Assembly (NCBI GenBank): GCA_905221605.1
Contig: CAJNDS010002270.1
Coordinates: forward strand, 310,001 to 374,000
Source: Symbiodinium natans
Lineage: Eukaryota; Sar; Dinophyceae; Suessiales; Symbiodiniaceae
Direction: 5' to 3'
DNA: 64,000 nucleotides
The notes beneath the pieces are model-generated. The model did not search any database and had not been told where the DNA came from. It saw nothing but the letters and a program-made list of their open reading frames with translations. Shown here piece after piece: positions 47,126 to 57,281 of the stretch. Numbering within the stretch: position 1 is the stretch's first letter; each line of letters starts with the position of its first letter. The position numbers and the translations under genes are program-made.

Positions 47126-47241
47126 ACAACAATAATTAAAACTCTAAACCCGAAACCTAAGCCCTAAGGCGTAAACCCCAACCCCTAAAATCCAGACCCT
47201 AAACCCTAAGCCCTAAACCCTAAACCCTAAACCCTACACCA

Positions 47242-47355
47242 ATGGAGTTTGAACCGGACGGGACTACGCACGATGCGTCGGCTTGGAACACGGGCTTCCA
47301 CCTCCGGGACCCCGTGCCCACAACCAGCCGGTCGCACCTGCAGCCAGCCACCTAA
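47242..47355 (+). CDS. Small ORF, unknown
   Basis: ATG frame MEFEPDGTTHDASAWNTGFH then LRDPVPTTSRSHLQPAT and TAA. GC-rich and not telomere-derived. A second frame (47283-47474) ends GYIARHDAKKRRLSSLPRLA, so the two may be exons of one gene. Confidence 0.4.
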   Translation: MEFEPDGTTHDASAWNTGFHLRDPVPTTSRSHLQPAT

Positions 47356-47559
47356 GACCTAGCGACACACGGTGCTCATCCTTCCTGGCGGGGGCCAGTG
47401 GCTACATCGCGCGTCACGACGCGAAGAAGCGACGGCTCAGCAGCCTGCCCAGGCTGGCCGAACTTCAACCCTAAAACCTGAACCCTAAACCCTAAACCCC
47501 AAACCCGAAACCCTAAACCTGGATGACGCAATAGTCACGAGAATCCTATTAAATTATCA

Positions 47560-47905
47560 CGACATGGACAGTAATCCTTTCCCCCTAATACTAAATCCCC
47601 CCCCTCCCTAGTTCTGAAATTCGCCTGGGCCCGAAAAATATTTAAAATTAGGGGTGGGTTTAAATCCTAATAAAACCCCAAAGCATATACCCTAATTAAA
47701 CCCTATAAGCCCTGAGCCCTGAATCCTAATAATCCTGTCAGCCTTCAGCCCTAAACCCTGAAACCCTACTCGCTCAACTCAAGCGCGACCGCCCTCCCCC
47801 ACTAATTCTCAAACAGGTTTTGTACTGGGCTGGGTCCTGGCAGGATCCGGCAATAATAATTCTTAAAATTAGGAGGGGTTTTAGTGTTAGGAGGAAGTGA
47901 TTAGA
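47560..47905. repeat. Foldback, about 345 bp
   Basis: CCCCCTAATACTAAATCCCC near 47580 faces GGGGTTTTAGTGTTAGGAGG near 47876. AAAATTAGGGG and CCTGGGCCCG also have counterparts. Loop with decayed CCCTAAA and unique DNA. Confidence 0.6.
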
Positions 47906-48256
47906 AGACCAAGCGTTGCTTTGCTCAGGTCCGTCCATGCCGCCGTCTCCACGCAGCTGCAAGGACGAGCACAGCAGCCCGGGCCACAGACAGTCAAGAG
48001 CACCTAAACCCTACCCCTAAACCCTAGACCCAAAACCCAAAGCCCAGAACCCCTAAACCCTAAACCTTAGACCCTAAACCCTAAACCCAAAACCCTAAGC
48101 CCTAAGCCCTAAACCGAGAGGTTTCAGCTTCAGGCTTCACCCGCACCCTCAAAATAATCCCCAGGACCCTAAGAAGATTGTTTCATGGATTTCTGGGGCA
48201 TGGGTTAGGGCATGGGTAGGCTAGGACCCAAAGATTGCGTAGGGGTTTTGAGGGTC

Positions 48257-48394
48257 ATGGGCGAACTCAGCCTTGTTTGGCTCCGTCCGGCTGGACGCTA
48301 TGCACATATGTATTCAGGCAGTCCCACCTTCAAATACCACTGCCACGACATGATCACACACACACCCGGACACCAAACCTTCAAGTGCAAATGA
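48257..48394 (+). CDS. Small ORF upstream of the WW gene
   Basis: ATG frame of 45 codons: MGELSLVWLRPAGRYAHMYS then GSPTFKYHCHDMITHTPGHQ. No repeat origin. It may be a 5' exon of the next gene or a separate short gene. Cys/His content is not arranged as a known finger. Confidence 0.4.
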   Translation: MGELSLVWLRPAGRYAHMYSGSPTFKYHCHDMITHTPGHQTFKCK

Positions 48395-48430
48395 CAAACC
48401 CCCTACGAGAGTGTGTTGAAGTTTCACCCA

Positions 48431-51400
48431 ATGGGCCAAGGAGCTCGGGAGAGGCGTGATCGCAAGGGCTATGGCAAGTATTACAACAAAGCCAACCCTC
48501 CCACCCCGCGCGTTGTGAGAGTCGTGCCAGCAAAGTTCGCTCCAGCTACTTGGTTTCTGCGTATGGCAATTTTGTATAATAACTTTAAGGCTCTTTACTG
48601 TAACTTTAGATCTTTAGCCTTTTGGGGTTTATTGGGTTCTTTAATAAGGCAGCTAAACGTTTATTTAATTTCTACCCTGCGAAGTGAAGCCAAGATAATG
48701 TGTGTGTTTGTTTTATAACTTTTACTTCTTTTTATTCTTGTACTTCTTTCCCTGCATCAGACTGGACCGCCGGCCAAAGCCGATGCGGCACCCAGCAACC
48801 CACCACCTGGAGCAGCACCGGCACCGGCAAATGCAGCTTGGTGGCTAGACATTATTAGATGAGATGGTTTGCATATGCAATCCATAAACACCCATCTTCA
48901 TAGTTTTTGACTTCTTTGATTCTTTGATTCTGCATCAGACTGGACCGCCGGCCAAAGCCGCTGCGGCACCCAGCAACCCACCACCTGGAGCAGCACCGGC
49001 ACCGGCAAAAGCAGCTTGGTGGCTAGATGAGATGGTTTGCATATGCAATCCATAAACACCCATCTTCATAGTTTTTGACTTCTTTGATTCTTTTTTCTAG
49101 TATTTATTAACCCCCTAGGATGGACCACCAGCCAAACCGATGCCAGCTCCTCCAATGCCGGCCGCGGGGCTGGCCGCAGCTCCTTCAGCTTCCACAGGCC
49201 TCCCAGTTGCACCTTGGCTTGTGGGTTAGGACGAAAATTTTCATTCCAAACAACCCAATGTTGATAAGTTTTCATTTCCTTCTCGGCTTCTTAATTAAAT
49301 AGTTTTGCTTCAAGACCCTTTTAAACCCTAGACCTTAAACCCTAAACCCTAAACGCTAAACCCTAAGTCCTAAACCCCAGGCTGGATGCACACCACCTGG
49401 GACAACACCGACAACAAATGTCTAGCCACCAAGCTGCAAAAACAGCTCCCTCTCCAAGATGGCCAGCTGCTGGCAAGGGCCCCCGCTGTGGAGCGTGTTC
49501 AACAGCGGGGGCCATTGCTAGCGAGCCACCTTGCAGAGGGACGGCAAAAGCAAAAGCAGTTCCCTCTCCAAGATGGCTCACTGCTGGCAATGGCCCCGCT
49601 GCTGAACAGTATGTTCAACAGGGGGGGGGGGGGGGCACTGCCAGCAACGAGACCACCTTGGATAGAGCCGGCAAAAGCAGCTCCCTCTCCAAGATGGCCA
49701 GCTGCTGGCAATGACCTCCAACCGCGGGGGCCATTGCCAGCAACGAGACCACCTTGGAGAGGGACGGCAAAAATGACAAGGAGCCGCCTTGGAGAGGGCC
49801 AGCAAAAGCAGCTCGGTGGCTAGATGTTTATCCGAACACCCTATCTTCATAGTTTGTGCTTTAGGGTTCAGGGTTTAGGGTTGAGGAAAAGGGTTCAGGG
49901 TTTAGGGCTTATTTCCAGTACCCCACATCAGCAGGGCGGACCGCCAGCCAACCTGCCGCCGCTGCCACCTCCTCCTCGTCCTGGCATGCCGGCTGTGGGA
50001 GCTGAATCCACTGAAGGTGCAACTGCTCCAGCTTCCACGGGCCCAGCTGCACCTTGGCTTGTTGGATTGGGTTTTACTTATTATTATTTATTATATTCCA
50101 AACATCCCATGTTCATAGGTTGTCATTTTTTTACATCTTGGCTTCTTAATTTAATTCCTTTTGCTTCAAGTACTTCTTCACCCTGCAGCAGGCCCATCTT
50201 CATCATTTTTCTTCTTTGATTCTTTGTTTCTAGTACCTCTTAACCCTGCGTTTTAATTAGTATATTCCAAACATCCCATGTTGATAACTTTTTGTTTTAC
50301 TTCTTGGCTTGGTCAAAGCACATGCAAGCGTTCTGCGCATTGCAGCAGCCAAGGCTCCACCAGCAGCTGGCCTACAGCGGCTACCGTCAGTGGTCCCGGA
50401 CGTGCATACCCTGCTGGTGTTGGGCTCGAGACAGTCAGCTGTCGGTCCCCACGTCGCAACTTGACTTGGTTTGGTCACTCTTACCTGTTCTTGTAGTGGA
50501 ATCAGCATCGAAACATATGTTAAAGCAATGTTGTTTCAGTGCCGGATCCAAACTCACCAAGTTGGCACCGTTGCCAGATGGCTGGAAGCGAATGCTCGAC
50601 AGTGAGAGCAAGTGCTACTTCTATCTGCACCACGCCAGCAGCGTCACGACATGGCTTCGACCATCGCTTTGGCAAGCGTGGAAAGAATTCTGTGAGGACG
50701 GTAGCTCGGCTTGGATTCTTTACAGTTTTGGGGGTTGTGTCGGGAGCAGTGCCGGCTGAAGGGAACGAGGATCCCTCCAACCCTCAGCCCAGAACAGTGT
50801 ACTAAAGCAATGTACTTCAGCTGTGCCCAAGGGTCGATCAAGACTTTCTACTACCACCCGCTCGAACACGTGATGTCCTGGACGCTGCCAGCAGGCCACA
50901 CCTACCTCGGCCAGGCTCAGTCTCCATGTTGAAAATTGCAATTCATTTTTTTAGTGGCTTTGGGATCGTAATTAATCATCCTGTCTTTGGGGGCAAGGTT
51001 CTTTTGTTTGGGGTCCTGTGTCGCGAGGAGGCCGGTCACCTGATGGCACCGTCACAGCCAGCTCCAGAGCCAGGGCCAGCGCCGAGCAACGCAGCGCAGG
51101 GCAGCAGCGGGAATCTTACAGATACTTGAGTCTATTTTGTGCTTTTTTGGTGGTATTATATTTCCTAAGAAACAGCTAAAATTACTATTTTTTTGGCTAG
51201 GGTTCCAGCTTCATGGAAGGCCGGGAGCGGAAGCAGCTGGACCAGCCAGCAGTGAGAAGGAGAAAAACAGGCTGGAGGCCGAAGCAAAGGAACGACTGCG
51301 CAAGGCGGAAGAAGATAGGCAGAAACGCGAGCAGGAGGCTCAGGTTCAGGCACGAAAGCGCAAGGAGGCGGAAGCTCAGGAACAACAGCGCAAGGAGGCG

Positions 51401-51574
51401 GAAGTTCGGGAACGAAAGCGCAAGGAGGAGGAACATCTGCAGAAACAGAAGGAAAAGGCCGAAGCAGAGCAACAAAAGCGCAAGAATGCGTCTGATGAGC
51501 AGAAAAAGAATGAGGAGAAAACGCGGAAGGAGTCAGAAGCCAAGGCGGCAGCTCTCAGAGAGAAGTTCCAGTGA
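48431..51574 (+). CDS. Multi-exon WW-domain protein with Pro/Ala-rich exon repeats and coiled-coil end
   Basis: Candidate exons: 48431-48560 or -48565 (MGQGARERRDRKGYGKYYNK, basic), 48761-48866, 48939-49034, 49119-49223, 49935-50063 (four related Pro/Ala-rich exons starting [TDG]GPPA and ending WWLDEM or PWLV), 50346-50464, 50540-about 50700, 50821-50940, about 51029-51110 and 51201-51574. The exon at 50540 has a WW domain (50571-50663): LPDGWKRMLDSESKCYFYLH, two Trp 22 residues apart and the final Pro, all present. A weaker second one (about 50813-50895) keeps FYYHP and SWTLP. The last exon is an Arg/Glu/Lys coiled coil ending REKFQ. WW domains bind proline motifs. With the Pro-rich and charged parts this recalls splicing or transcription-coupling adaptors of the PRP40/TCERG1 kind, but no FF domain is seen. 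Exon 48761-48866 carries a 10-bp insertion that breaks its frame. Joins are inferred. Confidence 0.65.
48570..48690 (+). repeat. Dispersed intronic repeat H, copy 2
   Basis: CTTTACTGTAACTTTAGATC ... GGTTTATTGGGTTCTTTAAT ... AAGGCAGCTAAACG matches 29897-30010. Both copies follow an exon donor. Confidence 0.7.
48733..49090 (+). repeat. 178-bp tandem exon duplication
   Basis: A Pro/Ala-rich exon with its flanking intron is repeated at a 178-bp step. Identity is high through CCATAAACACCCATCTTCAT and beyond. Confidence 0.85.
49430..49810. repeat. Hairpin-rich tandem repeat in the WW gene
   Basis: Three units with CCCTCTCCAAGATGG facing CCACCTTGGAGAGGG, and inner arms GCTGCTGGCAATGGCCCC / GGGGGCCATTGCCAGCA. 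A G run interrupts the middle unit (49619-49634). Frames are open on both strands. It is probably intronic. Confidence 0.8.
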
Positions 51575-51776
51575 CTTGGACTTTCCAAAAGCTACCATGT
51601 ACCTTATGCGGTTGTCATGTTTTTGCATCCCTTTACATTAGTTAACACTACAGTGTAGTCTGGCCACCGAAAAGTACACGCTGTATGTGCATCTAAACCC
51701 CGAACCCTAAATCCCCTAAAACACCCTAACTAACCCCAACCTTAAACCCTGAACTTTCAATAATAAGAGTGTCGGT

Positions 51777-52936
51777 ATGGCAGCAGTAGTAAACGACTGC
51801 ATGAGGCAAGAAGCAGCGAGGAAGAAGAAGAAGCAGCAGGAGGCAGGCCGGAAGAAGGATGCCAATGCCGGCCAGAAGCTAAAGGAGGAGGAGGAGGAGG
51901 CCGAGAAGCAGGAGCCAGTGGAGCCTGCCAAGGCAGTCCAGAAGAGGAAGCCTGAGTTCATATCGGAGCTGCAAGATGTGGCCAGGACTTCCAAAGCTGC
52001 AAGGAAGGAGCCGGAGGAGGAAACAGCAACGACGGAGAAGGAGAAAGCAAGCAAGGATGATGAACAAGCAAGGAAGGATGCAGAGAAAGCAAGGAAGGAT
52101 GAGGAAAAAGCAAAGAAGGAGGCGCAGAACAAGGCGAAGAAGGAGGCGGAGAAAGCAAAGAAGTATGAAGAACAAAAACAAAAGGATGCGGAGAAAGCAA
52201 AGAGGGAGGAGGACAGAGCAAAGAAGGAGGCTAAGAACAAGGCGAAGAAGGATGCCGATAAAGCAAAGAAGCTGGAGGAAAACGCAAAGAAGGAGGAGGA
52301 CAGAGCAAAGAAGGAGGCTGAGAAAGCAAAGAAGGAGGCGGACAGAGCAAAGAAGGAGGCTGAGGACAAGGCAAAGAAGGATGCCGATCGAGCAAAGAAG
52401 GAGGCGGAAAACTCAAAGAAGGAGGAGGACAGAGCAAAGAAGGAGGCTGAGGACAAGGCAAAGAAGGATGCCGATCGAGCAAAGAAGGAGGAGGAAAACA
52501 CAAAGAAGAAGGCAAAGACGGAGGCCGACGAAGCAAAGAAGGAGGAGGAAAACGCAAAGAAGGAGGAAGAAAAAAAAAAGATGCAGAGGAACCAAATGAG
52601 GAGGAGGACAGCGCAAAGAAGGCAAAGACGGAGGCCGACGAAGCAAAGAAGGAGGAGGAAAACGCAAAGAAGAAGGCAAAGACGGAGGCCGACGAAGCAA
52701 AGAAGGAGGAGGAAAACGCAAAGAAGGACGAAGAAAAAACAAAAAAGGATGCAGAGGAAAAAAATGATGAGGAGGACAGAGCAAAGAAGGCAAAGACGGA
52801 GGCCGACGAAGCAAAGAAGGAGGAGGAAAACACAAAGAATGACGAGAATAAACGAGATGCGGATGTTGGACAAGATGAGTCGGAGCCAAGCAATCAGAAG
52901 AAGGCCAAGCAGGATCAGCCGCCGGGTGATGCTTAG
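51777..52936 (+). CDS. Lys/Glu/Ala-rich coiled-coil protein with homopolymer frameshift
   Basis: Begins MAAVVNDCMRQEAARKKKKQ. About 100 residues of mixed sequence (VQKRKPEFISELQDVARTSK) are followed by long AKKEAEDKAKKDADRAKKEE-type repeats, a charged helix or coiled coil. At an A10 run (52570-52579) the frame shifts. Reading as if one A were missing keeps the repeat in register to a natural end, DESEPSNQKKAKQDQPPGDA and TAG at 52934. So either the run is mis-sequenced or the copy is broken. A long minus-strand frame is the mirror of this low-complexity DNA. It lies 200 bp after the WW gene and could share its function. Confidence 0.65.
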
Positions 52937-53161
52937 GCTTAGACCCAGCCGGCCTCTTTCGCAGAAAAAAGCATCTGTGTCATGCTGTTCACCAAACCCC
53001 TTTCCCTAAAGCTGTAAGCCTAAACTTAAGTCCGAGTCCTGGTTTGCATAGTTAGTAGCTGGGTCTGCATCCTGTGTCTAGCCACGTAACCACTCCAGCT
53101 CCCCACCCAACCTTGACTTTGGCGGGAGTTGGTGTTGTGGGTTTTGGGGTGTCTTCTTTAG

Positions 53162-53235
53162 GTCCGAGCTCGACGGATGACGGCGCAGCCGGAGGCACAA
53201 GCGGGGTGGTACTAAGTCCGGGCTCCTTTCAGAAG
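53162..53235 (+). CDS. Candidate exon, Gly/Ser-rich
   Basis: Acceptor TGTCTTCTTTAG and donor CAGAAG|GTACTAAG. Frame PSSTDDGAAGGTSGVVLSPG then SFQK. Confidence 0.4.
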
Positions 53236-53358
53236 GTACTAAGACCTCCTTATTTTTTTGTGTAGTGTGATTTTAAGCTGCGAGCCTTGCGGCTTTGGGT
53301 TTGCGGCTAGGCCTTGAGGTCCAGATCTTGTGGTTTAGGGCTTAGGGTCCTGCAAACC

Positions 53359-53372
53359 GTCGGGTACCCGAC
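53359..53372. repeat. 14-bp palindrome GTCGGGTACCCGAC, copy 1
   Basis: Perfect palindrome. The right flank ACAAAGTTGTG recurs at copies 3, 10 and 13. A decayed version in the opposite sense lies at about 53427 (TTTTGTCGGTTACCGGGCGG). Confidence 0.9.
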
Positions 53373-53899
53373 AAAGTTGTGTCAATTTACAATTAAATCA
53401 TTACCAACTTGACCAACTTGACTTTTGTCGGTTACCGGGCGGTATATGTTGGCCTCAGTGCTGTGGCTTAGGGTGTTTAGGGCTTACGGCTTAAGCTGAG
53501 GGTTTAAGGTAATGGCTTAAAGTTTTGCACTTTGAAGTTTGCGTTGGACTTCTGGCTTGGCGGCTTTGGTCTAGGGTTTAGGGTTTAGTTTTAAGGCTCA
53601 GTGTTTAGGGACTCAAGCTTAGTGTGTTGGCCTTAGGCCTTAGGGTTTAGGACTCTTTCGGGTTTAGGACTTAGGGTTTAGGTGTGGCCTTAGGATTGTG
53701 GGCTTCGGGCTTGGGACTTAGGCCTTAGGCCTAAGTACTAAAGGGGTTTGGGGTCCAGGCTTGTGGTTTAGGGCTTAGGGTCGTCATGCATATCGCCCCA
53801 AGCCCTGGACCCTAAACCCCAAGCCCTCAGGCCTAAGGCCTAAAACCCAAGCCCTAGGCTTAAGACTATTTCCTTAATCCCTTAACCCTAAGACCTAAA

Positions 53900-54255
53900 T
53901 CCTAAACCGGCCTGTGTAGCCTAGGACAATGGGCTGTAGAGCCTTAGACCGGGCTGTAAAGCCCTAGGAGGATGGGCTGTAAAGCCCTAGGCCGGGTATA
54001 GCCCTAGGCTTAGGAGGGTGAGCCTAAACCCTAAACCCTAAACCCTAAACCCCAAACCCTAAACCCTCAAATGGGCTGTATAGCCCTAGGCCGGGCTGTA
54101 TAGCCCCAATTGGGCTGTATAGCCCTAATTGGGCTGCGTAGCCCCAGGACAAATGGGCTGTGTAGCCCTAGACCGGGCTGTATAGGCCTAGTTGGGCTGT
54201 GTAGCCCTAGAACAAATGGCCTGTAAAGGCCTAGGCCGCGCTGTAAGGCCCTAAG
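53900..54255 (+). repeat. Hairpin repeat cluster 4, about 11 copies
   Basis: GGGCTGTAAAGCCC, GGGCTGTATAGCCC and others. GGCCTGTAAAGGCC at 54219-54232 has both stem strands changed so the stem still pairs. Between 53376 and 53900 is TTAGG-rich DNA with no gene. Confidence 0.9.
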
Positions 54256-54356
54256 TTTAAACCTTTAACTTCAACCTTTAGACCAAAACTTTAAGCCCTA
54301 AACCTTAAACCCTCAGCCTTAAGCCCTAAGTCCTAAACCACCTAGGCCCTAACCCC

Positions 54357-54370
54357 GTCGGGTACCCGAC
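54357..54370. repeat. 14-bp palindrome, copy 2
   Basis: AACCCC precedes and AAACCCTAAG follows, so it sits inside telomere-like units. Confidence 0.9.
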
Positions 54371-54508
54371 AAACCCTAAGCCCTACCCCATCTGTAAGGC
54401 CTAAGCCCAAGCCCTCATAAGCGTGGTCTACAATCACTATGTGCTAAGCCTGTACAGCCCTAAGACAGTCTTTGAACCCTAAACCCCAACCCTACACATA
54501 AACCCTAA

Positions 54509-54640
54509 GCAGTGGCGCCCGACTGGAAACGGAGGTGGCAGTACAACCAACTGCTTTGCCACGTGCTGGCGGCACATCGACGTCAGCTGGCCAAACCGGC
54601 CATGCTCCACGTCATCGCGGACAAGATCATGGAGCACTGA
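54509..54640 (+). CDS. Candidate exon, unknown protein
   Basis: Frame AVAPDWKRRWQYNQLLCHVL then AAHRRQLAKPAMLHVIADKI and MEH, TGA. The following 75 bases are open one frame over (RKWLTTGEFAEEVNIHSVSV), which suggests a frameshift or a small intron. No family recognised. Confidence 0.45.
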   Translation, partial: AVAPDWKRRWQYNQLLCHVLAAHRRQLAKPAMLHVIADKIMEH

Positions 54641-54830
54641 CCGGAAGTGGCTCACCACCGGAGAGTTCGCCGAGGAAGTCAACATCCACTCCGTGTCCGT
54701 GGTGGCACCCCAAACTTTAAACCCTAAACCTTCAAACTTAAACCCTAACCCTAAACGCCAAACACTGAACCCTAAACCTTAACCCTAAACACTGCACACC
54801 AATCATCCCTATGAACTGACACCGTGGCAG

Positions 54831-54906
54831 GTTTCACATCGACACACTCCTGGAGCTTTGGCACAGCGAGGTCCATCCAAAGTTCCTAATTAAGCTCCAA
54901 ACCTGA
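54831..54906 (+). CDS. Candidate exon, unknown protein
   Basis: Acceptor CACCGTGGCAG. Frame FHIDTLLELWHSEVHPKFLI then KLQT and TGA. Probably the next exon after 54509-54640. Confidence 0.5.
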
Positions 54907-55300
54907 TGAAGTCCTAAATCCTAGGCCCACACCCCAAGCCCGAATCCTTAAACCTTAAGCCCGAGAAACCTTAAACCCTAAGCCGTAAATACAAAGCCCT
55001 ACACCCTAAACCCCAAGTCCTAAGTTGAAGTAAGCCGCCTAAGCCCGAAGCCAATCCCCAAACTGCAAGTAGAAAACCCGAAACCCTAAACCTTAAACCC
55101 TAAGCCTTAAGCTCTAAACATTTTAAGCTACACCAGCCCTGTTTAAGGTTTCCAGCTGTAGGGCTTAGAGCTTAGGCTGATGGTTTAGGACGTTACCTTA
55201 AGATTTAAATTTAGGCCTTAGTGCTTGGGTTTTCGGCATTAGGCCTTAGGGCTTAGGGTTCAGTGCTTGGGATTTAAAGGTTGGGCTGATGCATACTCCC

Positions 55301-55314
55301 GTCGGGTACCCGAC
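55301..55314. repeat. 14-bp palindrome, copy 3
   Basis: Flanked CTCCC and AACAGTTGTGGTCATTTT, the extended right flank of this repeat. Confidence 0.9.
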
Positions 55315-55520
55315 AACAGTTGTGGTCATTTTGAGGTTTGGTTTAGAGCTTGGGCGGCAGAAGCTTGCATATGGTTTAGGATTCAAACTTAGGGTTTAGG
55401 GTTTCTTGTGCTCAGGCGGGAGGGTTTAGTGAATCAAGCTTTGGGTGTGTATGCCTTAGGCCTGAGGGCTTGGGACTCCTAAAACTTTAAGGCTTAGGGT
55501 TTAAATGTGACTTGACTTTT

Positions 55521-55534
55521 GTCGGGTACCCGAC
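55521..55534. repeat. 14-bp palindrome, copy 4
   Basis: Opposite orientation: CTTGACTTTT precedes, GGGCATG follows. Confidence 0.9.
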
Positions 55535-55589
55535 GGGCATGCCCTAGAGCCGAACCCTAAACCTTAAACCCTAAACCCTAAATTCTCAA

Positions 55590-55661
55590 ATGGGAGATCG
55601 CAACTTTGTCAGGGACTCCAGGGTGTATGCATCACCCACAAAAAAACCCCAAACCCTATAA
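55590..55661 (+). CDS. Small ORF, unknown
   Basis: ATG frame MGDRNFVRDSRVYASPTKKP then QTL and TAA. Not repeat-derived. Confidence 0.3.
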   Translation: MGDRNFVRDSRVYASPTKKPQTL

Positions 55662-55889
55662 GGCCTGGGGCTTAAAACACCAGCCCGAAGCCCTAAATCC
55701 TAAGGTCGACCAGCCTAAACCCTAACGTCAGGATGTTGGGCTTAATAAAGCCCTAGGCAGTGCTGTCTAGGCGTAAGCTTAAAATGCTTAGCTCCGAATT
55801 TTAAGCCATATCCTTAAACCATCAGCCTTGTGGCCTGAGCCTTAAGCCACCTAGACGTTAAGGCTTGCATAATATACATTGTATAACCC

Positions 55890-55903
55890 GTCGGGTACCC
55901 GAC
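55890..55903. repeat. 14-bp palindrome, copy 5
   Basis: TAACC precedes, ACACCCTAAG follows. Confidence 0.9.
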
Positions 55904-55964
55904 ACACCCTAAGCCCTGGCCTTTAGTCTTCAATTAGGTAGCAGATGAGGATATGTAAAAAGTA

Positions 55965-56144
55965 GATCCTCAGTTGTATGATGACCCCAATGGCCGTAGC
56001 CTTTTGGCCCACAAGCATGGCACAGCTGGGAGCTTCTTTGCCGACGCACACAGCAGCTTGGCTTCTGAGGAGGGTGCTAATTTAGCTTCGAGAGTTAAAG
56101 GTCTTATCATTGGACATGGCCTCCAGTGCCACCAGACAAAATAG
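55965..56144 (+). CDS. Candidate terminal exon, 59 codons
   Basis: Starts near GTAAAAAGTAG or GATCCTCAG as acceptor. The frame reads LYDDPNGRSLLAHKHGTAGS, FFADAHSSLASEEGANLASR and VKGLIIGHGLQCHQTK, then TAG. The composition is convincingly protein-like. Family unknown. Part of it looks by chance like the dinoflagellate spliced leader. Confidence 0.55.
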   Translation, partial: DPQLYDDPNGRSLLAHKHGTAGSFFADAHSSLASEEGANLASRVKGLIIGHGLQCHQTK

Positions 56145-56619
56145 GGTGGTTTAGAGGGGTTTAGAGGGGGTTCAGGGGGGGTTAGGGGGGGTTGAGGGTT
56201 TAGGGCGGGGAGTTTAGGGGGGGTTTAGGGGGGTTTAGGCGGGTTTAGGGGTGTTGGGATGCAGGTTTGTTCTGCTGAGCACTTGTTCTTTCTGTATGCG
56301 TTGGCCATGAATCGGTTGTGACATCTGTTTGTCCCACCCAGCATGGTGCCTCCAGCCCTGTCACAAAGGACCACAGACTTAGTCTGTTGGGCCATGCACC
56401 CGAGCGCAGGGTATCCGCATTGTCCCCTCAATGGGATCCCTTGTGCTTCGGGGATGCGGGGGCTTGGACAGTTTTGACCCATGTTCGGTGCCGCTGGCCG
56501 GGCACCGGGACTAACTGGCACTTTGGCGGGTGGGGTGGCCCGCCGCAGGTGTGTCCTGCGCAGGTGTGTCCTGCTGTGCCATGTGGGGGAGGCCAACTGT
56601 GTCTTATCGGTGTTGTGCA

Positions 56620-56633
56620 GTCGGGTACCCGAC
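56620..56633. repeat. 14-bp palindrome, copy 6
   Basis: In unit 1 of the 537-bp duplication, flanked TTGTGCA and CAGTCTG. Confidence 0.9.
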
Positions 56634-57156
56634 CAGTCTGGGTTGTCTGTTTGGCCAGTGCAAGTTCATGAGAAAAAACCATGGATTTGTATAATCCACT
56701 ATATGGGTTTGTTCTTTTTTTGGGGGGCTCAGGTTTAGGGGTTGAGGGTTTAGGGGGGGTTTAGGGGGGGTTTAGGCGGGTTTAGGGGTGTTGGGATGCA
56801 GGTTTGTTCTGCTGAGCACTTGTTGTTTCTGCATGCGTTGGCCATGAATCGGTTGTGACATCTGTTTGTCCCACCCAGCATGGTGCCTCCAGCCCTGTCA
56901 CAAAGGACCACAGACTTAGTCTGTTGGGCCATGCACCCGAGCGCAGGGTATCCGCATTGTCCCCTCAATGGGATCCCTTGTGCTTCGGGGATGCGGGGGC
57001 TTGGACAGTTTTGGCCCATGTTCGGTGCCGCTGGCCGGGCACCGGGACTAACTGGCACTTTGGCGGGTGGGGTGGCCCGCCGCAGGTGTGTCCTGCGCAG
57101 GTGTGTCCTGCTGTGCCATGTGGGGGAGGCCAACTGTGTCTTATCGGCGTTGTGCA

Positions 57157-57170
57157 GTCGGGTACCCGAC
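57157..57170. repeat. 14-bp palindrome, copy 7
   Basis: Same position in unit 2. The palindrome is unchanged although the base just after the CA flank differs. Confidence 0.9.
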
Positions 57171-57281
57171 CAATCTGGGTTGTTTGGCCAGTGCAAGTTC
57201 AGGAGAAAAAACCATGATGTGTATAATCCACTATATGGGTTTGTTCTTTTTTTGGGGGGCTCAGGTTTAAGAAGGGCACAC

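Larger units (their letters stand above)
56218..57269 (+). repeat. 537-bp tandem duplication
   Basis: Two copies (about 56218-56737 and 56755-57269) with few differences. Each holds TTTAGGCGGGTTTAGGGGTG, a GC-rich unit open in several frames on both strands (CWAMHPSAGYPHCPLNGIPC on +), one 14-bp palindrome (56620 and 57157), and GGGTTTGTTCTTTTTTTGGG. The + unit starts after CCCACCCAG, so it may be an exon. I cannot pick a frame. Confidence 0.85.

Noticed and set aside
51716-52873. 385-residue minus-strand protein rich in Phe, Ser and Leu
   Set aside because: It mirrors the Lys/Glu/Ala-rich plus-strand gene, which has a better start and end.
55992-56014. Dinoflagellate spliced-leader relic (CCGTAGCC-TTTTGGC)
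   Set aside because: It lies inside a good 59-codon frame, lacks one base and differs after TTTTGGC. Chance is likely, and an exact search for further relics would be needed.
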